A stretch of 12,580 bases of DNA from an uncultured Carnobacterium sp. (GCA_937976325.1 CALJSD010000206.1:1-12580), one strand, 5' to 3'; positions 6,172 through 12,580 are shown, counted from the stretch's first letter. Notes: generated by a model from the sequence alone, not told the origin. Made by a program: numbers and translations.

Positions 6172-6876
6172 ATGAGTTATATTTCAGTAGAACATCTTTC
6201 TTTCTCATATGAACAAGAGACAGTACTTGAAGATATTAGCTTTACGGTGGAACCAGGTCAGTTTGTCATTTTGACTGGGGAAAACGGAGCAGCGAAGTCT
6301 ACTTTAGTAAAAAATATATTAGGACTCTTAACACCAAAGAGTGGGAAAGCCACGATTGCAAAGAAAAATAGCAATGGCGAGAAGTTATCGATTGGATACG
6401 CTCCGCAACAGATTTCTTCTTTTAATGTAGGGTTCCCATCAAATGTGTATGAACTTGTGGCGTCAGGTCGTTACCAACAAGGTCGCTGGTTCAAAAAATT
6501 AAATGCAGAAGATCATGAACATATCGAACGTTCTCTTAAATCCGTAGGGATGTGGGATCAACGCAATAAACGTATCGGAGATTTATCAGGAGGACAAAAA
6601 CAACGTATCTGTTTAGCAAGAATTTTTGCGACAGACCCAGATTTATTCGTCCTCGATGAACCAACAGCCGGTATGGATAAAGCGTCGCGCGAGAGATTCT
6701 ATCATTTATTACACCATGCATGCGCTCATCACGGGAAAGCCATTTTAATGGTCACTCATGAGGAAGAAGCGCTTGAACAATACGTGGATAAACATATCCA
6801 TCTGCAACGAAAGGAGGATTCTCCATGGAGATGTTTTTCTATGGTTTCATGCAAAGAGCATTCATCTCAGGAATAG
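6172..6876 (+). CDS. adcC: Zinc ABC transporter ATP-binding protein AdcC
   Basis: The cytoplasmic ATPase that drives zinc import with the permease AdcB. The 234 residues have Walker A GENGAAKST (36-44; the AA in place of AG is also seen in streptococcal AdcC), signature LSGGQ (138-142), Walker B LFVLDE (158-163) and switch His196. The segments SFNVGFPSNVYELV and DSPWRCF match AdcC as I know it from streptococci. I chose the ATG at 6172 for its ribosome binding site (AAAGGAGAAAGG) and because the longer in-frame start lies in the promoter. The C-terminal 17 codons overlap adcB by 52 bases. No adcR regulator and no zinc-binding lipoprotein gene (adcA) adjoin it. Confidence 0.92.
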   Translation: MSYISVEHLSFSYEQETVLEDISFTVEPGQFVILTGENGAAKSTLVKNILGLLTPKSGKATIAKKNSNGEKLSIGYAPQQISSFNVGFPSNVYELVASGRYQQGRWFKKLNAEDHEHIERSLKSVGMWDQRNKRIGDLSGGQKQRICLARIFATDPDLFVLDEPTAGMDKASRERFYHLLHHACAHHGKAILMVTHEEEALEQYVDKHIHLQRKEDSPWRCFSMVSCKEHSSQE

Positions 6877-7634
6877 CGATGGCTTTTATCACGCCAATTC
6901 TTGGATTGTTCTTAATTCTTAGAAGACAGTCGCTGATGGCCGACACCTTGTCGCACGTATCCCTTGTTGGGGTAGCGCTAGGATTTCTTTTGGGGATGAA
7001 TCCAACACTCACAACGCTGATTGTGGTGATTATCGCAGCAGTTTTCATCGAAGCGATTGGAAAATACTTTAGAGGCTATTCTGAAATTACCGTTGCGATT
7101 CTAATGTCGGGAGGAATGGCGATTGCCCTCATCCTGATGAATATGCAAAAAGGACGTTCAACATTAAGTGTGGACCAGTTCTTATTCGGTTCGATCGTGA
7201 CGATTACAAATGAGCAAATGTGGATTATGATTCTATTAGCAGTTGTCGTAGTGGGATTATACGTGATTTTCCGTAAACCACTATATGTATTATCATTTGA
7301 TGAAGATACAGCGATGACAGCGGGATTACCCGTCCGCTTGATGACAAACCTCTTTACGATTATCACAGGGGTTGTGATTGCAGTGATGATGCCAATCGCA
7401 GGGTCACTTCTAGTGTCAGCCGTTATTGTATTGCCAGCATCGATTGCGCTTCGAGTGAGCAGTAAGTTTAATGGCGTGATTATCGGCGGTATTATCATCA
7501 GTCTGATTGGATTCTTTGCAGGTCTATCAGCTTCCTATATTTACGAAGCACCTCCGGGAGCCGCGATTACATGTGTGTTCCTTGTGATTTTATTTATCTC
7601 ATTTATCGTGAGTGCCTTCCGTAAAAAAGCATAA
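6825..7634 (+). CDS. adcB: Zinc ABC transporter permease AdcB
   Basis: The membrane-spanning subunit of a zinc importer of the ABC-3 family. The 269 residues form about eight hydrophobic segments. Characteristic parts are FMQRAFISG at the N-terminus, LFLILRRQSLMADTLSHVSL (about 26-45), the SFDEDTAMTAGLPVRL stretch (about 153-168) and IVLPASIALR (about 200-209), all close to streptococcal AdcB. AAAGGAGG precedes the ATG inside the adcC coding sequence; the two genes overlap by 52 bases, which argues for tight co-expression. The gene ends at a strong terminator, so the operon holds only ATPase and permease. The metal-binding lipoprotein must be encoded elsewhere (inference). Confidence 0.93.
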   Translation: MEMFFYGFMQRAFISGIAMAFITPILGLFLILRRQSLMADTLSHVSLVGVALGFLLGMNPTLTTLIVVIIAAVFIEAIGKYFRGYSEITVAILMSGGMAIALILMNMQKGRSTLSVDQFLFGSIVTITNEQMWIMILLAVVVVGLYVIFRKPLYVLSFDEDTAMTAGLPVRLMTNLFTIITGVVIAVMMPIAGSLLVSAVIVLPASIALRVSSKFNGVIIGGIIISLIGFFAGLSASYIYEAPPGAAITCVFLVILFISFIVSAFRKKA

Positions 7635-7639
7635 TGAAC

Positions 7640-7671
7640 AAAGCTTACCATTTATTTGGTAGGCTTTTTTT
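7640..7671 (+). terminator. Terminator after adcB
   Basis: A 10-bp stem, AAAGCTTACC with GGTAGGCTTT (one G-T pair), has an 8-base loop and is followed by a T run. It starts 5 bases after the adcB stop codon. Confidence 0.85.
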
Positions 7672-7676
7672 ATTTC

Positions 7677-7705
7677 TTGAATTGAATGGGAAATGGGTTT
7701 ATACT
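7677..7705 (+). promoter_or_regulatory. Promoter of the MBL-TetR-AEC operon
   Basis: TTGAAT (7677-7682) and TATACT (7700-7705) are exactly 17 bases apart. The predicted start, about 7711-7713, falls at the left edge of the palindrome 7712-7724. Confidence 0.75.
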
Positions 7706-7711
7706 AAGCGG

Positions 7712-7724
7712 TAACCAGTGGTTA
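7712..7724. promoter_or_regulatory. Palindromic operator TAACCA-G-TGGTTA
   Basis: Perfect 6-bp arms around one central base, set at the predicted transcription start. Looser outer arms, ACTAA (before) and TTAGT (after), extend the symmetry. The second gene of the operon encodes a TetR regulator, and TetR proteins usually bind such sites to repress their own operon, so this is the likely autoregulatory operator. Confidence 0.55.
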
Positions 7725-7747
7725 GTATCGACAATTGAGGTGTTGAA

Positions 7748-8464
7748 ATGAATCAATTCATTTATCGTTTAATTTCAAAGAGAAAGAGAATCAGTCCACA
7801 TATTGAAAAATTCGAGTTTGATATTGGGATATTCATTGTTAGTATTTGGGTTGTTGAAAAGAATAACCAATACTTCTTAATTGATAGTGGTTTAGCCAAA
7901 TTATTACCCCGAATGGCAGAGTATGTTGTTCGTAATTTTTATGATAAGGAAAGAGTTGCTGGAGTATTTTTAACGCATGGACATTCTGACCATATTGGGG
8001 GAGTTCCAAGATTAAAAACACTATTACCAAATCTTCCTATTGTTATAGACAGCAGAGAAATTCCTTTTGTCTCAGGAGAAAAACCATATCCTGGTCGAGA
8101 GAAGCTAGAGCCTATCACGTTTAAAAAGCAGGATTTCATTGAACTAGGAACTCCCGAGTCAAATGTATTATTGGAAAAAGCAGGGCTCACGTCAATTCAT
8201 TCACCAGGGCACTCACCGGGACATACCTGTTATTATCATGCAGAGGATAATCTATTAATTGGAGGAGATCTTCTCACGACGAACAGAGCTGGAGTGTTAA
8301 GCGCACCAATGAAAGAATATACAGCAGATATGCCAAAAGCCTTAGAAACAGCTCATTCCGTATTAAAAGAATATAGTCAAGCTATACTTTCTGTTGCTCA
8401 TGGTGGAGAAGTGAAGAATGCTTTGCAAGAAATGGAGAAAAGTGAATGGTTTCAGAACAGTTAA
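7748..8464 (+). CDS. MBL-fold metallo-hydrolase
   Basis: A soluble metal-dependent hydrolase of 238 residues; the substrate is unknown. The metallo-beta-lactamase signature THGHSDHIGG carries His77, His79, Asp81 and His82. Further expected ligands are His155 (SPGHSPGH), Asp174 (GGD) and His218 (VAHGG), a complete two-metal set. The overall form resembles the broad group that includes YflN-like and lactonase-like enzymes, not a true beta-lactamase. GAGGTG precedes the ATG. It overlaps the TetR gene by 19 bases. Codon use is visibly AT-richer (a counted 60-base line gave about 35% GC) than in the flanking adcB and AEC genes, a possible sign of transfer. Context suggests a TetR-controlled response to a small molecule that the enzyme may degrade (inference). 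Confidence 0.88.
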   Translation: MNQFIYRLISKRKRISPHIEKFEFDIGIFIVSIWVVEKNNQYFLIDSGLAKLLPRMAEYVVRNFYDKERVAGVFLTHGHSDHIGGVPRLKTLLPNLPIVIDSREIPFVSGEKPYPGREKLEPITFKKQDFIELGTPESNVLLEKAGLTSIHSPGHSPGHTCYYHAEDNLLIGGDLLTTNRAGVLSAPMKEYTADMPKALETAHSVLKEYSQAILSVAHGGEVKNALQEMEKSEWFQNS

Positions 8465-9036
8465 CAAGAGATAGAATTTTAGAAGCGGCAAGTAGTCTTT
8501 TTGCAGAAAAGTCTTTTCAAGAGGTAGGGATTCGAGAAATTGCCAAACGTGCAGGATGCTCTCATACAACTATTTATCTTTATTTTAAAAATAAGGATGA
8601 AATTCTGTTTGAAGTGGCCAGTGCCCCACTAGAAAAGCTATATCAAACGTCATTAGAAATCTATCAATCGAGCGAGAGCATAGAAAATAGATTGTTAGAG
8701 GTATGTCATCACTTCATACGCTTTGGGTTTCAATATGCGAGTTCCAATCAGCTTCTATTTATTGTTGAAGGGGAAGAAGTTGATTTACCCGAATTCACAA
8801 AACCAATTAATCAGTTAAGAATGAAGAGTTTCAACATACTAAAATCTTTAATTCAAGCAGTATTACCTCAATCAATCAGTGAAGAGAAATTATTCAATAT
8901 CGTCCGCGGAACCTATTTGTTTTTACAAGGAATGGTAATTAACTACGCTTCTGGGGATTGTGGATATAACGAAAGACTGCAGACAATTGTTACAGATTAC
9001 TTAACCTTCACATTATTGGATCGAAAGAATCTGTAA
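8446..9036 (+). CDS. TetR/AcrR family transcriptional regulator
   Basis: A DNA-binding repressor of 196 residues. The N-terminal TetR domain (about 6-52) has the helix-turn-helix VGIREIAKRAGCSHTTIYLYF (core about 28-47) followed by the typical KNKDEIL. The C-terminal ligand-binding half (about 60-196) is all-helical and not recognisable as to effector. The ATG lies within the end of the MBL gene and has GGAGAAAAG upstream. Being inside the operon behind a palindromic promoter site, it most likely represses its own operon until a ligand binds. GC content is low (about 32% in one counted 60-base line), like the MBL gene and unlike the AEC gene that follows. Confidence 0.9.
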   Translation: MVSEQLTRDRILEAASSLFAEKSFQEVGIREIAKRAGCSHTTIYLYFKNKDEILFEVASAPLEKLYQTSLEIYQSSESIENRLLEVCHHFIRFGFQYASSNQLLFIVEGEEVDLPEFTKPINQLRMKSFNILKSLIQAVLPQSISEEKLFNIVRGTYLFLQGMVINYASGDCGYNERLQTIVTDYLTFTLLDRKNL

Positions 9037-9065
9037 AAAAGTAACTATTTTTGGAGGACAAGCAT

Positions 9066-10004
9066 GTGATTATACAGGCGTTATCGAGTATGGTGACGAT
9101 ACTTGCGGTCATCGCGCTCGGCTATCTCTTGCAGGCCAAGGGATGGTTTAAGGAAGGATTCAGCAAGAGCATTGCGGATTTGATTTTGAAGATTGCTTTG
9201 CCAGCGTCCATCTTTGTTTCGGTATTAAAATTTATTACAAAAGAACAACTCGTGAGTTTCTTTGGAGCGAGCCTTTATCCATTGATTGCGGTGATTTTAG
9301 GCTACATCGTGGCATGGGGCGCTGTTGTCTTATTCAAAGTTCCAGTTGGAAGACGCGGGGTGATGCTCAATACATTCGTAAATGCGAACACGGTCTTTAT
9401 GGGGCTGCCGCTTAACCTCTCTCTTTTTGGAGAAGAAGCGATGCCGTACTTCCTGGTTTATTATGTCATTAATACATTGTCGATTTTTACCGTGGGAACT
9501 TATGTTGTAGCGATTGACCGTCCTGATGGAAATAAACACAAAGGCATCCAGTGGAAGAGTCTTTGTTCGCCCCCGCTTATTGCGTTCTTGGTGGCGTTAG
9601 CAGTTGTGGCACTTGGAATTCCAATTCCATCATTTGCAAATAATTCCATTAGTATAGTAGGAAGTTTAGTGACGCCATTGTCCCTTATGTATATCGGGAT
9701 CAACCTTCAGCAAAGTGGTCTTGGAACATTGCGCATCGACCGCGACACCGTACTTGCGCTAGCAGGTCGCTTTATTATTTTCCCAATCATTATGGTACTG
9801 GTATTACTTGTTGGAGGAGCGGATAATCCCTTATTAAAAGAAACCTTTATCATTCAATCGACCATTCCAACGCTCGTGATTATGCCAATTTTAGCGGCAG
9901 AAGCTAAAGGAGATGTCGATTTTGCGACGAATGTGGTGACAATGACAACTATTGCTTACTTAGCAGTATTGCCATTGTGGTCGTTATGCTTATTTCTAAT
10001 TTAA
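9066..10004 (+). CDS. AEC (auxin efflux carrier) family transporter
   Basis: A secondary transporter of 312 residues with about ten hydrophobic segments and the family's typical glycine/proline-broken helices: LKIALPASIFVSVL in the first half, NANTVFMGLPL near the middle, and TPLSLMYIGINL and IQSTIPTLVIMPILA in the second half. Bacterial members carry dicarboxylates such as malate or other organic anions; the substrate here cannot be told. The frame is open from a TTG at 9051, but that codon overlaps the ribosome binding site GGAGG (9053-9057). The GTG at 9066, 8 bases after it, is the better start. It lies 29 bases after the TetR gene without a terminator and so probably belongs to the same operon. 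GC is about 48% in one counted line. Confidence 0.88.
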   Translation: MIIQALSSMVTILAVIALGYLLQAKGWFKEGFSKSIADLILKIALPASIFVSVLKFITKEQLVSFFGASLYPLIAVILGYIVAWGAVVLFKVPVGRRGVMLNTFVNANTVFMGLPLNLSLFGEEAMPYFLVYYVINTLSIFTVGTYVVAIDRPDGNKHKGIQWKSLCSPPLIAFLVALAVVALGIPIPSFANNSISIVGSLVTPLSLMYIGINLQQSGLGTLRIDRDTVLALAGRFIIFPIIMVLVLLVGGADNPLLKETFIIQSTIPTLVIMPILAAEAKGDVDFATNVVTMTTIAYLAVLPLWSLCLFLI

Positions 10005-10007
10005 CGA

Positions 10008-10027
10008 AATTACCATATATGGTAATT
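10008..10027. repeat. Perfect 20-bp palindrome
   Basis: AATTACCATATATGGTAATT begins 3 bases after the AEC stop codon and lies just before the terminator; GTGTACAC (10031-10038) is a second short palindrome next to it. It could be a protein-binding site or part of a complex terminator. Confidence 0.6.
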
Positions 10028-10041
10028 GTAGTGTACACAAA

Positions 10042-10072
10042 AAAGCGAAGAACCAATTTGGCTCTTCGCTTT
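10042..10072. terminator. Bidirectional terminator between AEC transporter and purR
   Basis: A 10-bp outer stem (AAAGCGAAGA with TCTTCGCTTT), one mismatch and a 3-bp inner stem (CCA with TGG). On minus it is followed by a T run, so it ends purR; on plus the tail is TTTATTTC. It lies between convergent genes and can serve both. Confidence 0.85.
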
Positions 10073-10085
10073 ATTTCATTTTATC

Positions 10086-10913
10086 TTATAAAAATTCATG
10101 CGTATCAAAGAAGTTACCAAGTTCTGCTTTGATTGTTTGTGCTTCGGTATCAATCTCTGTAATCTTGATGATTGAAGAGTAGTCTGTTACGTTGTGGTTT
10201 GAAACCCCTGATTCACAGAATACAACGGCACCTGCTGTTGTTGAATCAAACTCTTGGATAAGGCTACGCATACCGTTGATTGTACCGCCGGCTTTCAAGA
10301 AATCGTCGACGATTAATACGTTTGATCCACTGGCTAATGTACGTTTTGATAATTCCATTTTCTCAACGCGAGAAGAAGAACCTGAAACGTAGTTAATACT
10401 TACAGTAGAACCTTCCGTAATTTTTGAATCACGACGTACGATAACGAATGGTACGTTTAAGTAGTTGGCAACCGTTTGTGCGATTGGCACCCCTTTTGTT
10501 GCAACCGTCATAACAGCATCAATTTTCTTATCTTCGTAAGCAGATGCAATCATTTTCCCTAAATCATGTAATACATCTGGTTTTGCAAGTAAATCAGAAA
10601 GATAAATATATCCCCCTGGCAACAAGCGACTTGCATCGTTCATTTGCTCTCTTAGTTTTTCCGCAGCAGCTAATGCTTGTTCGCGTTTGATTTTCGGAAC
10701 AAAAATCACGCCCCCTGCAGCACCTGGCACTGTGCGAATAATCCCTACACCTTGCTTTTCAAAAGTCTTCTTGATAATAGCAATATCCTCACTAATAGAA
10801 GATTTTGCGGACTGATACAACGCTGTAAATGTTGTTAATGAGATTAACGTATGTGGGTTATCTAATAGACGTTGTGTCATATCGACTAAACGTTCACTTC
10901 TTTTTAATTTCAT
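10086..10913 (-). CDS. purR: Purine operon repressor PurR
   Basis: Transcriptional regulator of purine synthesis and salvage genes that senses PRPP. The 275 residues have an N-terminal winged-helix DNA-binding domain (about 1-74, including the GVGIIRTVPGAAGG wing region) and a C-terminal phosphoribosyltransferase-like domain (about 75-275). The PRPP-binding motif is VLIVDDFLKAGGT (199-211). Length agrees with Bacillus and lactococcal PurR (about 270-285). The ATG is preceded by GGAGG with good spacing. A PurBox-like sequence lies between the -35 and -10 boxes of its promoter, so autoregulation is likely. It is monocistronic, with a terminator directly downstream. Confidence 0.96.
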   Translation of the reverse strand: MKLKRSERLVDMTQRLLDNPHTLISLTTFTALYQSAKSSISEDIAIIKKTFEKQGVGIIRTVPGAAGGVIFVPKIKREQALAAAEKLREQMNDASRLLPGGYIYLSDLLAKPDVLHDLGKMIASAYEDKKIDAVMTVATKGVPIAQTVANYLNVPFVIVRRDSKITEGSTVSINYVSGSSSRVEKMELSKRTLASGSNVLIVDDFLKAGGTINGMRSLIQEFDSTTAGAVVFCESGVSNHNVTDYSSIIKITEIDTEAQTIKAELGNFFDTHEFL

Positions 10914-10950
10914 TGCCTCGTCCTCCTTTTTTTGTTTAAGACACTATTAT

Positions 10951-10978
10951 AGTATACACAAAAGTACGGAAATTACAA
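10951..10978 (-). promoter_or_regulatory. purR promoter with embedded PurBox-like site
   Basis: On minus, TTGTAA (10973-10978) and TATACT (10951-10956) are 16 bases apart; an overlapping TATAAT (10946-10951) is an alternative -10. The sequence at 10961-10973 matches the Bacillus PurBox AWWWCCGAACWWT at 12 of 13 positions (one A to T). This places a PurR site inside the promoter spacer. A weaker match (10 of 13) lies at 10993-11005 in the same orientation. Confidence 0.65.
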
Positions 10979-11074
10979 TTTTTTAAACCTGTAATATTCG
11001 GGAAAACAGCAAATAAAACCTTGAAAATCAAAAGAATGTTCCTAATTTTATTAAGAAAAGCTAAAAATTAGTCT

Positions 11075-11111
11075 TCTTTCAGGAAATCTACGTTAAATTT
11101 CCTGAGAAAGA
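11075..11111. repeat. Long hairpin downstream of the ASCH gene
   Basis: AGGAAAT (11081-11087) pairs with ATTTCCT (11097-11103), extended by TCTTTC/GAAAGA (11075-11080 with 11106-11111) across a 2-base bulge, around a 9-base loop. Its position between the ASCH terminator and the purR promoter suggests a second, backup transcription stop or an insulator. No T run directly follows it. Confidence 0.5.
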
Positions 11112-11116
11112 TAAAG

Positions 11117-11147
11117 AAAAACGAGTCTTTATAGACTCGTTTTTTTG
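11117..11147. terminator. Terminator overlapping the 3' end of the ASCH gene
   Basis: A perfect 12-bp stem (11117-11128 with 11133-11144) closes a TTAT loop, with T runs on both sides. The stop codon of the minus-strand ASCH gene (11129-11131) lies in the loop, so the right half of the stem encodes the last residues KKTSL. Confidence 0.85.
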
Positions 11148-11488
11148 ATACGTTTAAGTTCGATGCCGACAACACCGTATTGTGCTTGTTTTTCCTTCGA
11201 ATAGTAAGTCAACATATCGTCGGGATGTGCATCGTCCACATCTTCTGAAGTATACCCACATTGTAGTAGCGGGAGGTTTTCATACAGTTTTGTGAAGTTT
11301 TTAAAGACATGTAACTGAACCACTTCGCAAAGTGTCGCTTGCGAAGCATCTTCGGTATTGGTAAATCGAATCTGATCACCGATTTGAATCGATTGACGCT
11401 TTTCGTCATAGAGACGAAGTTCAATCGTTTTTTGACCAGAGGCAATGGAAGCATACGGTTTTGGGAAAAGAGTCATCTCATGAAGCAT
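11129..11488 (-). CDS. ASCH domain-containing protein
   Basis: A small soluble protein of 119 residues made of a single ASCH domain, a beta-barrel fold related to PUA that is thought to bind RNA or nucleotides; some bacterial members cleave modified nucleosides. Visible landmarks are MTLFPKPYASIASGQKTIELR (about 5-25) followed by LYDEKR and IQIGDQIRF (about 35-42), the family's K-T-I-E-x-R and G-D motifs, and a C-terminal strand GVVGIELKRI. AAGGAGA precedes the ATG and is itself formed by the last codons of the upstream HAD gene, which ends 2 bases before this start. The genes are therefore translationally coupled. The exact substrate is unknown. Confidence 0.85.
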   Translation of the reverse strand: MLHEMTLFPKPYASIASGQKTIELRLYDEKRQSIQIGDQIRFTNTEDASQATLCEVVQLHVFKNFTKLYENLPLLQCGYTSEDVDDAHPDDMLTYYSKEKQAQYGVVGIELKRIKKTSL

Positions 11489-11490
11489 TA

Positions 11491-12312
11491 CTAGTTCTCC
11501 TTGTTTAGTACGAATTTTTCAACGGCAACAGCAACGCCATCTTCATCGTTCGTTGTTGTCACGAAGTTGGCGATTTCTTTAATCGAATCAATCGCATTTC
11601 CCATCGCGACGCCAAGACCCGCGTATTCAATCATGTCACGGTCGTTCTCGTGGTCGCCAAGACACATCACTTCATCGCGTGTAAGGCCAAGTTTATCGGC
11701 TAGATGATGCACGGCTTTTCCTTTGCTCGCTTCAGGGTGAATGACTTCGAGGTAGAAGCCTGCGCTACGGAAGATGTTGTAACGGCTCTTGAAGTCGTCA
11801 GAAAGATTTGGAATTAATTCTTCTAGCACTTCAGGTTCATCCACAAACATGATTTTGACGAATTCTTTGTCCGTTGGAATATCTTTATACAATTGATGAA
11901 CGATTGGCATTCCTACAAGTTCACTTTCATGAATCGAATATTTGCCGACTGTTTCTGTTGGAACGTAAATCGCTTCTTCGTCGATGGCGTGATAGTGCAC
12001 ATTGTATTTTGTAGCATAGTCGTTCACGCGTTCTAAATCATCATGAGTCATTGAGAAACGCACGAGTGCTTTTTTCGAACCCGTTTGTTGTACCAAAGTC
12101 CCGTTATAAGTCACAACGTAATCGTGGTCGTTCACAAGGTCAAGTTCTTGAAGCAATCCTTCTACACCAGGATATGGGCGTCCTGTACAAAGAACGACAT
12201 AGACTCCTTGTGCGCTTGCAGCGTTTAAAGCAGCCTTTACTCGTGGTGTGATTTCGCGTTTTGAATTGATAAGTGTGCCGTCGATATCGATGGCGATTAA
12301 TTTGATAGCCAT
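11491..12312 (-). CDS. HAD superfamily Cof-type (IIB) phosphatase
   Basis: A cytoplasmic phosphatase of 273 residues, of the group acting on sugar phosphates or similar metabolites (YidA/Cof-like). All four HAD motifs are present: I DIDGT (Asp9, Asp11), II CTGRP (Thr43), III ASKGKA (Lys198), IV GDHENDRDM (Asp220, Asp224). A type IIB cap domain lies between motifs II and III (about 85-190), as usual for the family. The open frame runs 31 codons further upstream, but AGGAGG lies right before the ATG at 12312 and that Met starts the typical MAIKLIAIDIDGT. It is the first gene of an operon with the ASCH gene. No good promoter was found in 12313-12459. The substrate cannot be predicted from sequence alone. 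Confidence 0.92.
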   Translation of the reverse strand: MAIKLIAIDIDGTLINSKREITPRVKAALNAASAQGVYVVLCTGRPYPGVEGLLQELDLVNDHDYVVTYNGTLVQQTGSKKALVRFSMTHDDLERVNDYATKYNVHYHAIDEEAIYVPTETVGKYSIHESELVGMPIVHQLYKDIPTDKEFVKIMFVDEPEVLEELIPNLSDDFKSRYNIFRSAGFYLEVIHPEASKGKAVHHLADKLGLTRDEVMCLGDHENDRDMIEYAGLGVAMGNAIDSIKEIANFVTTTNDEDGVAVAVEKFVLNKEN

Positions 12313-12459
12313 AATTCCTCCTAGAAAATTGTTGAATAGCGTTAAGTAGTGTTTTGAGCTGGATAATTGGACGTCTTTAAAATAAGAATCTGAGCAAAAA
12401 TACAATGCCTATACATAATTCCATTACGTAAAACTTTCGGAGAGCTTCGTAAAATATGG

Positions 12460-12495
12460 AAAACACAATATACCTTATAAGGTATATTGTGTTTT
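12460..12495. terminator. Perfect 36-bp palindrome, probable terminator
   Basis: The sequence from 12460 to 12495 is its own exact reverse complement (core CCTTATAAGG), with T runs on both outer strands. It forms an 18-bp stem with practically no loop bases beyond the central few. It lies just past the stop codon of the possible minus-strand gene at the right edge, so it probably ends that transcript and separates it from the HAD-ASCH operon. Confidence 0.7.
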
Positions 12496-12496
12496 T

Positions 12497-12580
12497 TTAT
12501 TTATAAAAAGTAATTGGTAGATGATGCTCACATCCTGTGTAGTTGAGTTCGGAAAAGCAGAGGCTCAAGCCTTTCGAGGT
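12497..12580 (-). CDS. Possible C-terminal end of a gene cut by the window edge
   Basis: A minus-strand frame is open from the window end for 27 codons, ending TAA at 12497-12499; the residues end ...LNYTGCEHHLPITFYK. The stop lies directly beside the palindromic terminator, as expected for a gene end. An open run this short is not rare by chance, and I do not recognise the sequence. A plus-strand frame starting ATG at 12522 is also open to the edge but has no ribosome binding site. Confidence 0.35.
   Translation of the reverse strand, partial: TSKGLSLCFSELNYTGCEHHLPITFYK

Noticed and set aside
7712..7724. AdcR (zinc) box at TAACCAGTGGTTA
   Set aside because: The half-sites resemble TTAAC/GTTAA, but the spacing is 5 bases instead of 2, and the site lies in the MBL-TetR promoter, after the adcB terminator.
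11209..11454. Minus-strand 81-codon frame inside the ASCH gene
   Set aside because: A shadow frame of the ASCH coding sequence with no ribosome binding site or recognisable features.
12313..12405. Longer start for the HAD phosphatase
   Set aside because: AGGAGG directly before the ATG at 12312 and the family-typical N-terminus fix the shorter start.
12522..12580. Plus-strand gene start at the right edge
   Set aside because: No ribosome binding site precedes the ATG, and the opposite-strand tail ending beside a terminator is the more coherent reading; neither is certain.

Overview
The window looks like chromosomal DNA of a low-GC Gram-positive bacterium, most likely in the order Lactobacillales (inference). 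The support is: AdcC/AdcB zinc transporter proteins of streptococcal type, a stand-alone MsmK-type sugar ABC ATPase, a PurR of the Bacillus/lactococcal type with a PurBox-like site, strong AGGAGG ribosome binding sites, and a tRNA gene without an encoded CCA. I saw no phage, transposase or CRISPR sequence. Base composition is mostly near 40-45% GC where I counted it, with one visibly AT-richer stretch (about 7.7-9.0 kb).

Left end (1-900): an AT-rich gene-free stretch with a dense cluster of DnaA-box-like nonamers, resembling a replication origin. A strong promoter, a tRNA-Ser(CGA) and a 112-residue protein of unknown function follow, ending in a terminator shared with msmK. msmK (sugar ABC ATPase) lies on the minus strand. 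Next is a plus-strand operon dut-radA-yacL (dUTPase, RadA repair ATPase, PIN-TRAM membrane protein), a set tied to nucleotide-pool hygiene and DNA repair.

Middle (5.35-7.67 kb): after yacL there is a 188-bp MITE-like element with imperfect inverted ends of about 45-49 bp, then a DUF1304 membrane protein on minus, divergent from adcC-adcB (zinc uptake). The DUF1304/adcC intergenic region carries two copies of the palindrome GAGTRYACTC. One sits on the DUF1304 -10 box and one in the adcC promoter spacer, about six helical turns apart. It is the best candidate here for an undescribed regulatory circuit, because neither an adcR gene nor an AdcR box is visible.

Right half (7.67-12.58 kb): a plus-strand operon of an MBL-fold hydrolase, a TetR regulator and an AEC-family transporter. 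Its promoter has a perfect TAACCA-G-TGGTTA palindrome at the predicted transcription start, a natural TetR operator. Convergent to it is purR on minus. Further right on minus are a HAD Cof-type phosphatase and an ASCH-domain protein in an operon whose terminator lies partly inside the last codons of the ASCH gene. The window ends with a perfect 36-bp palindrome, probably a terminator, and the possible C-terminal tail of another minus-strand gene.
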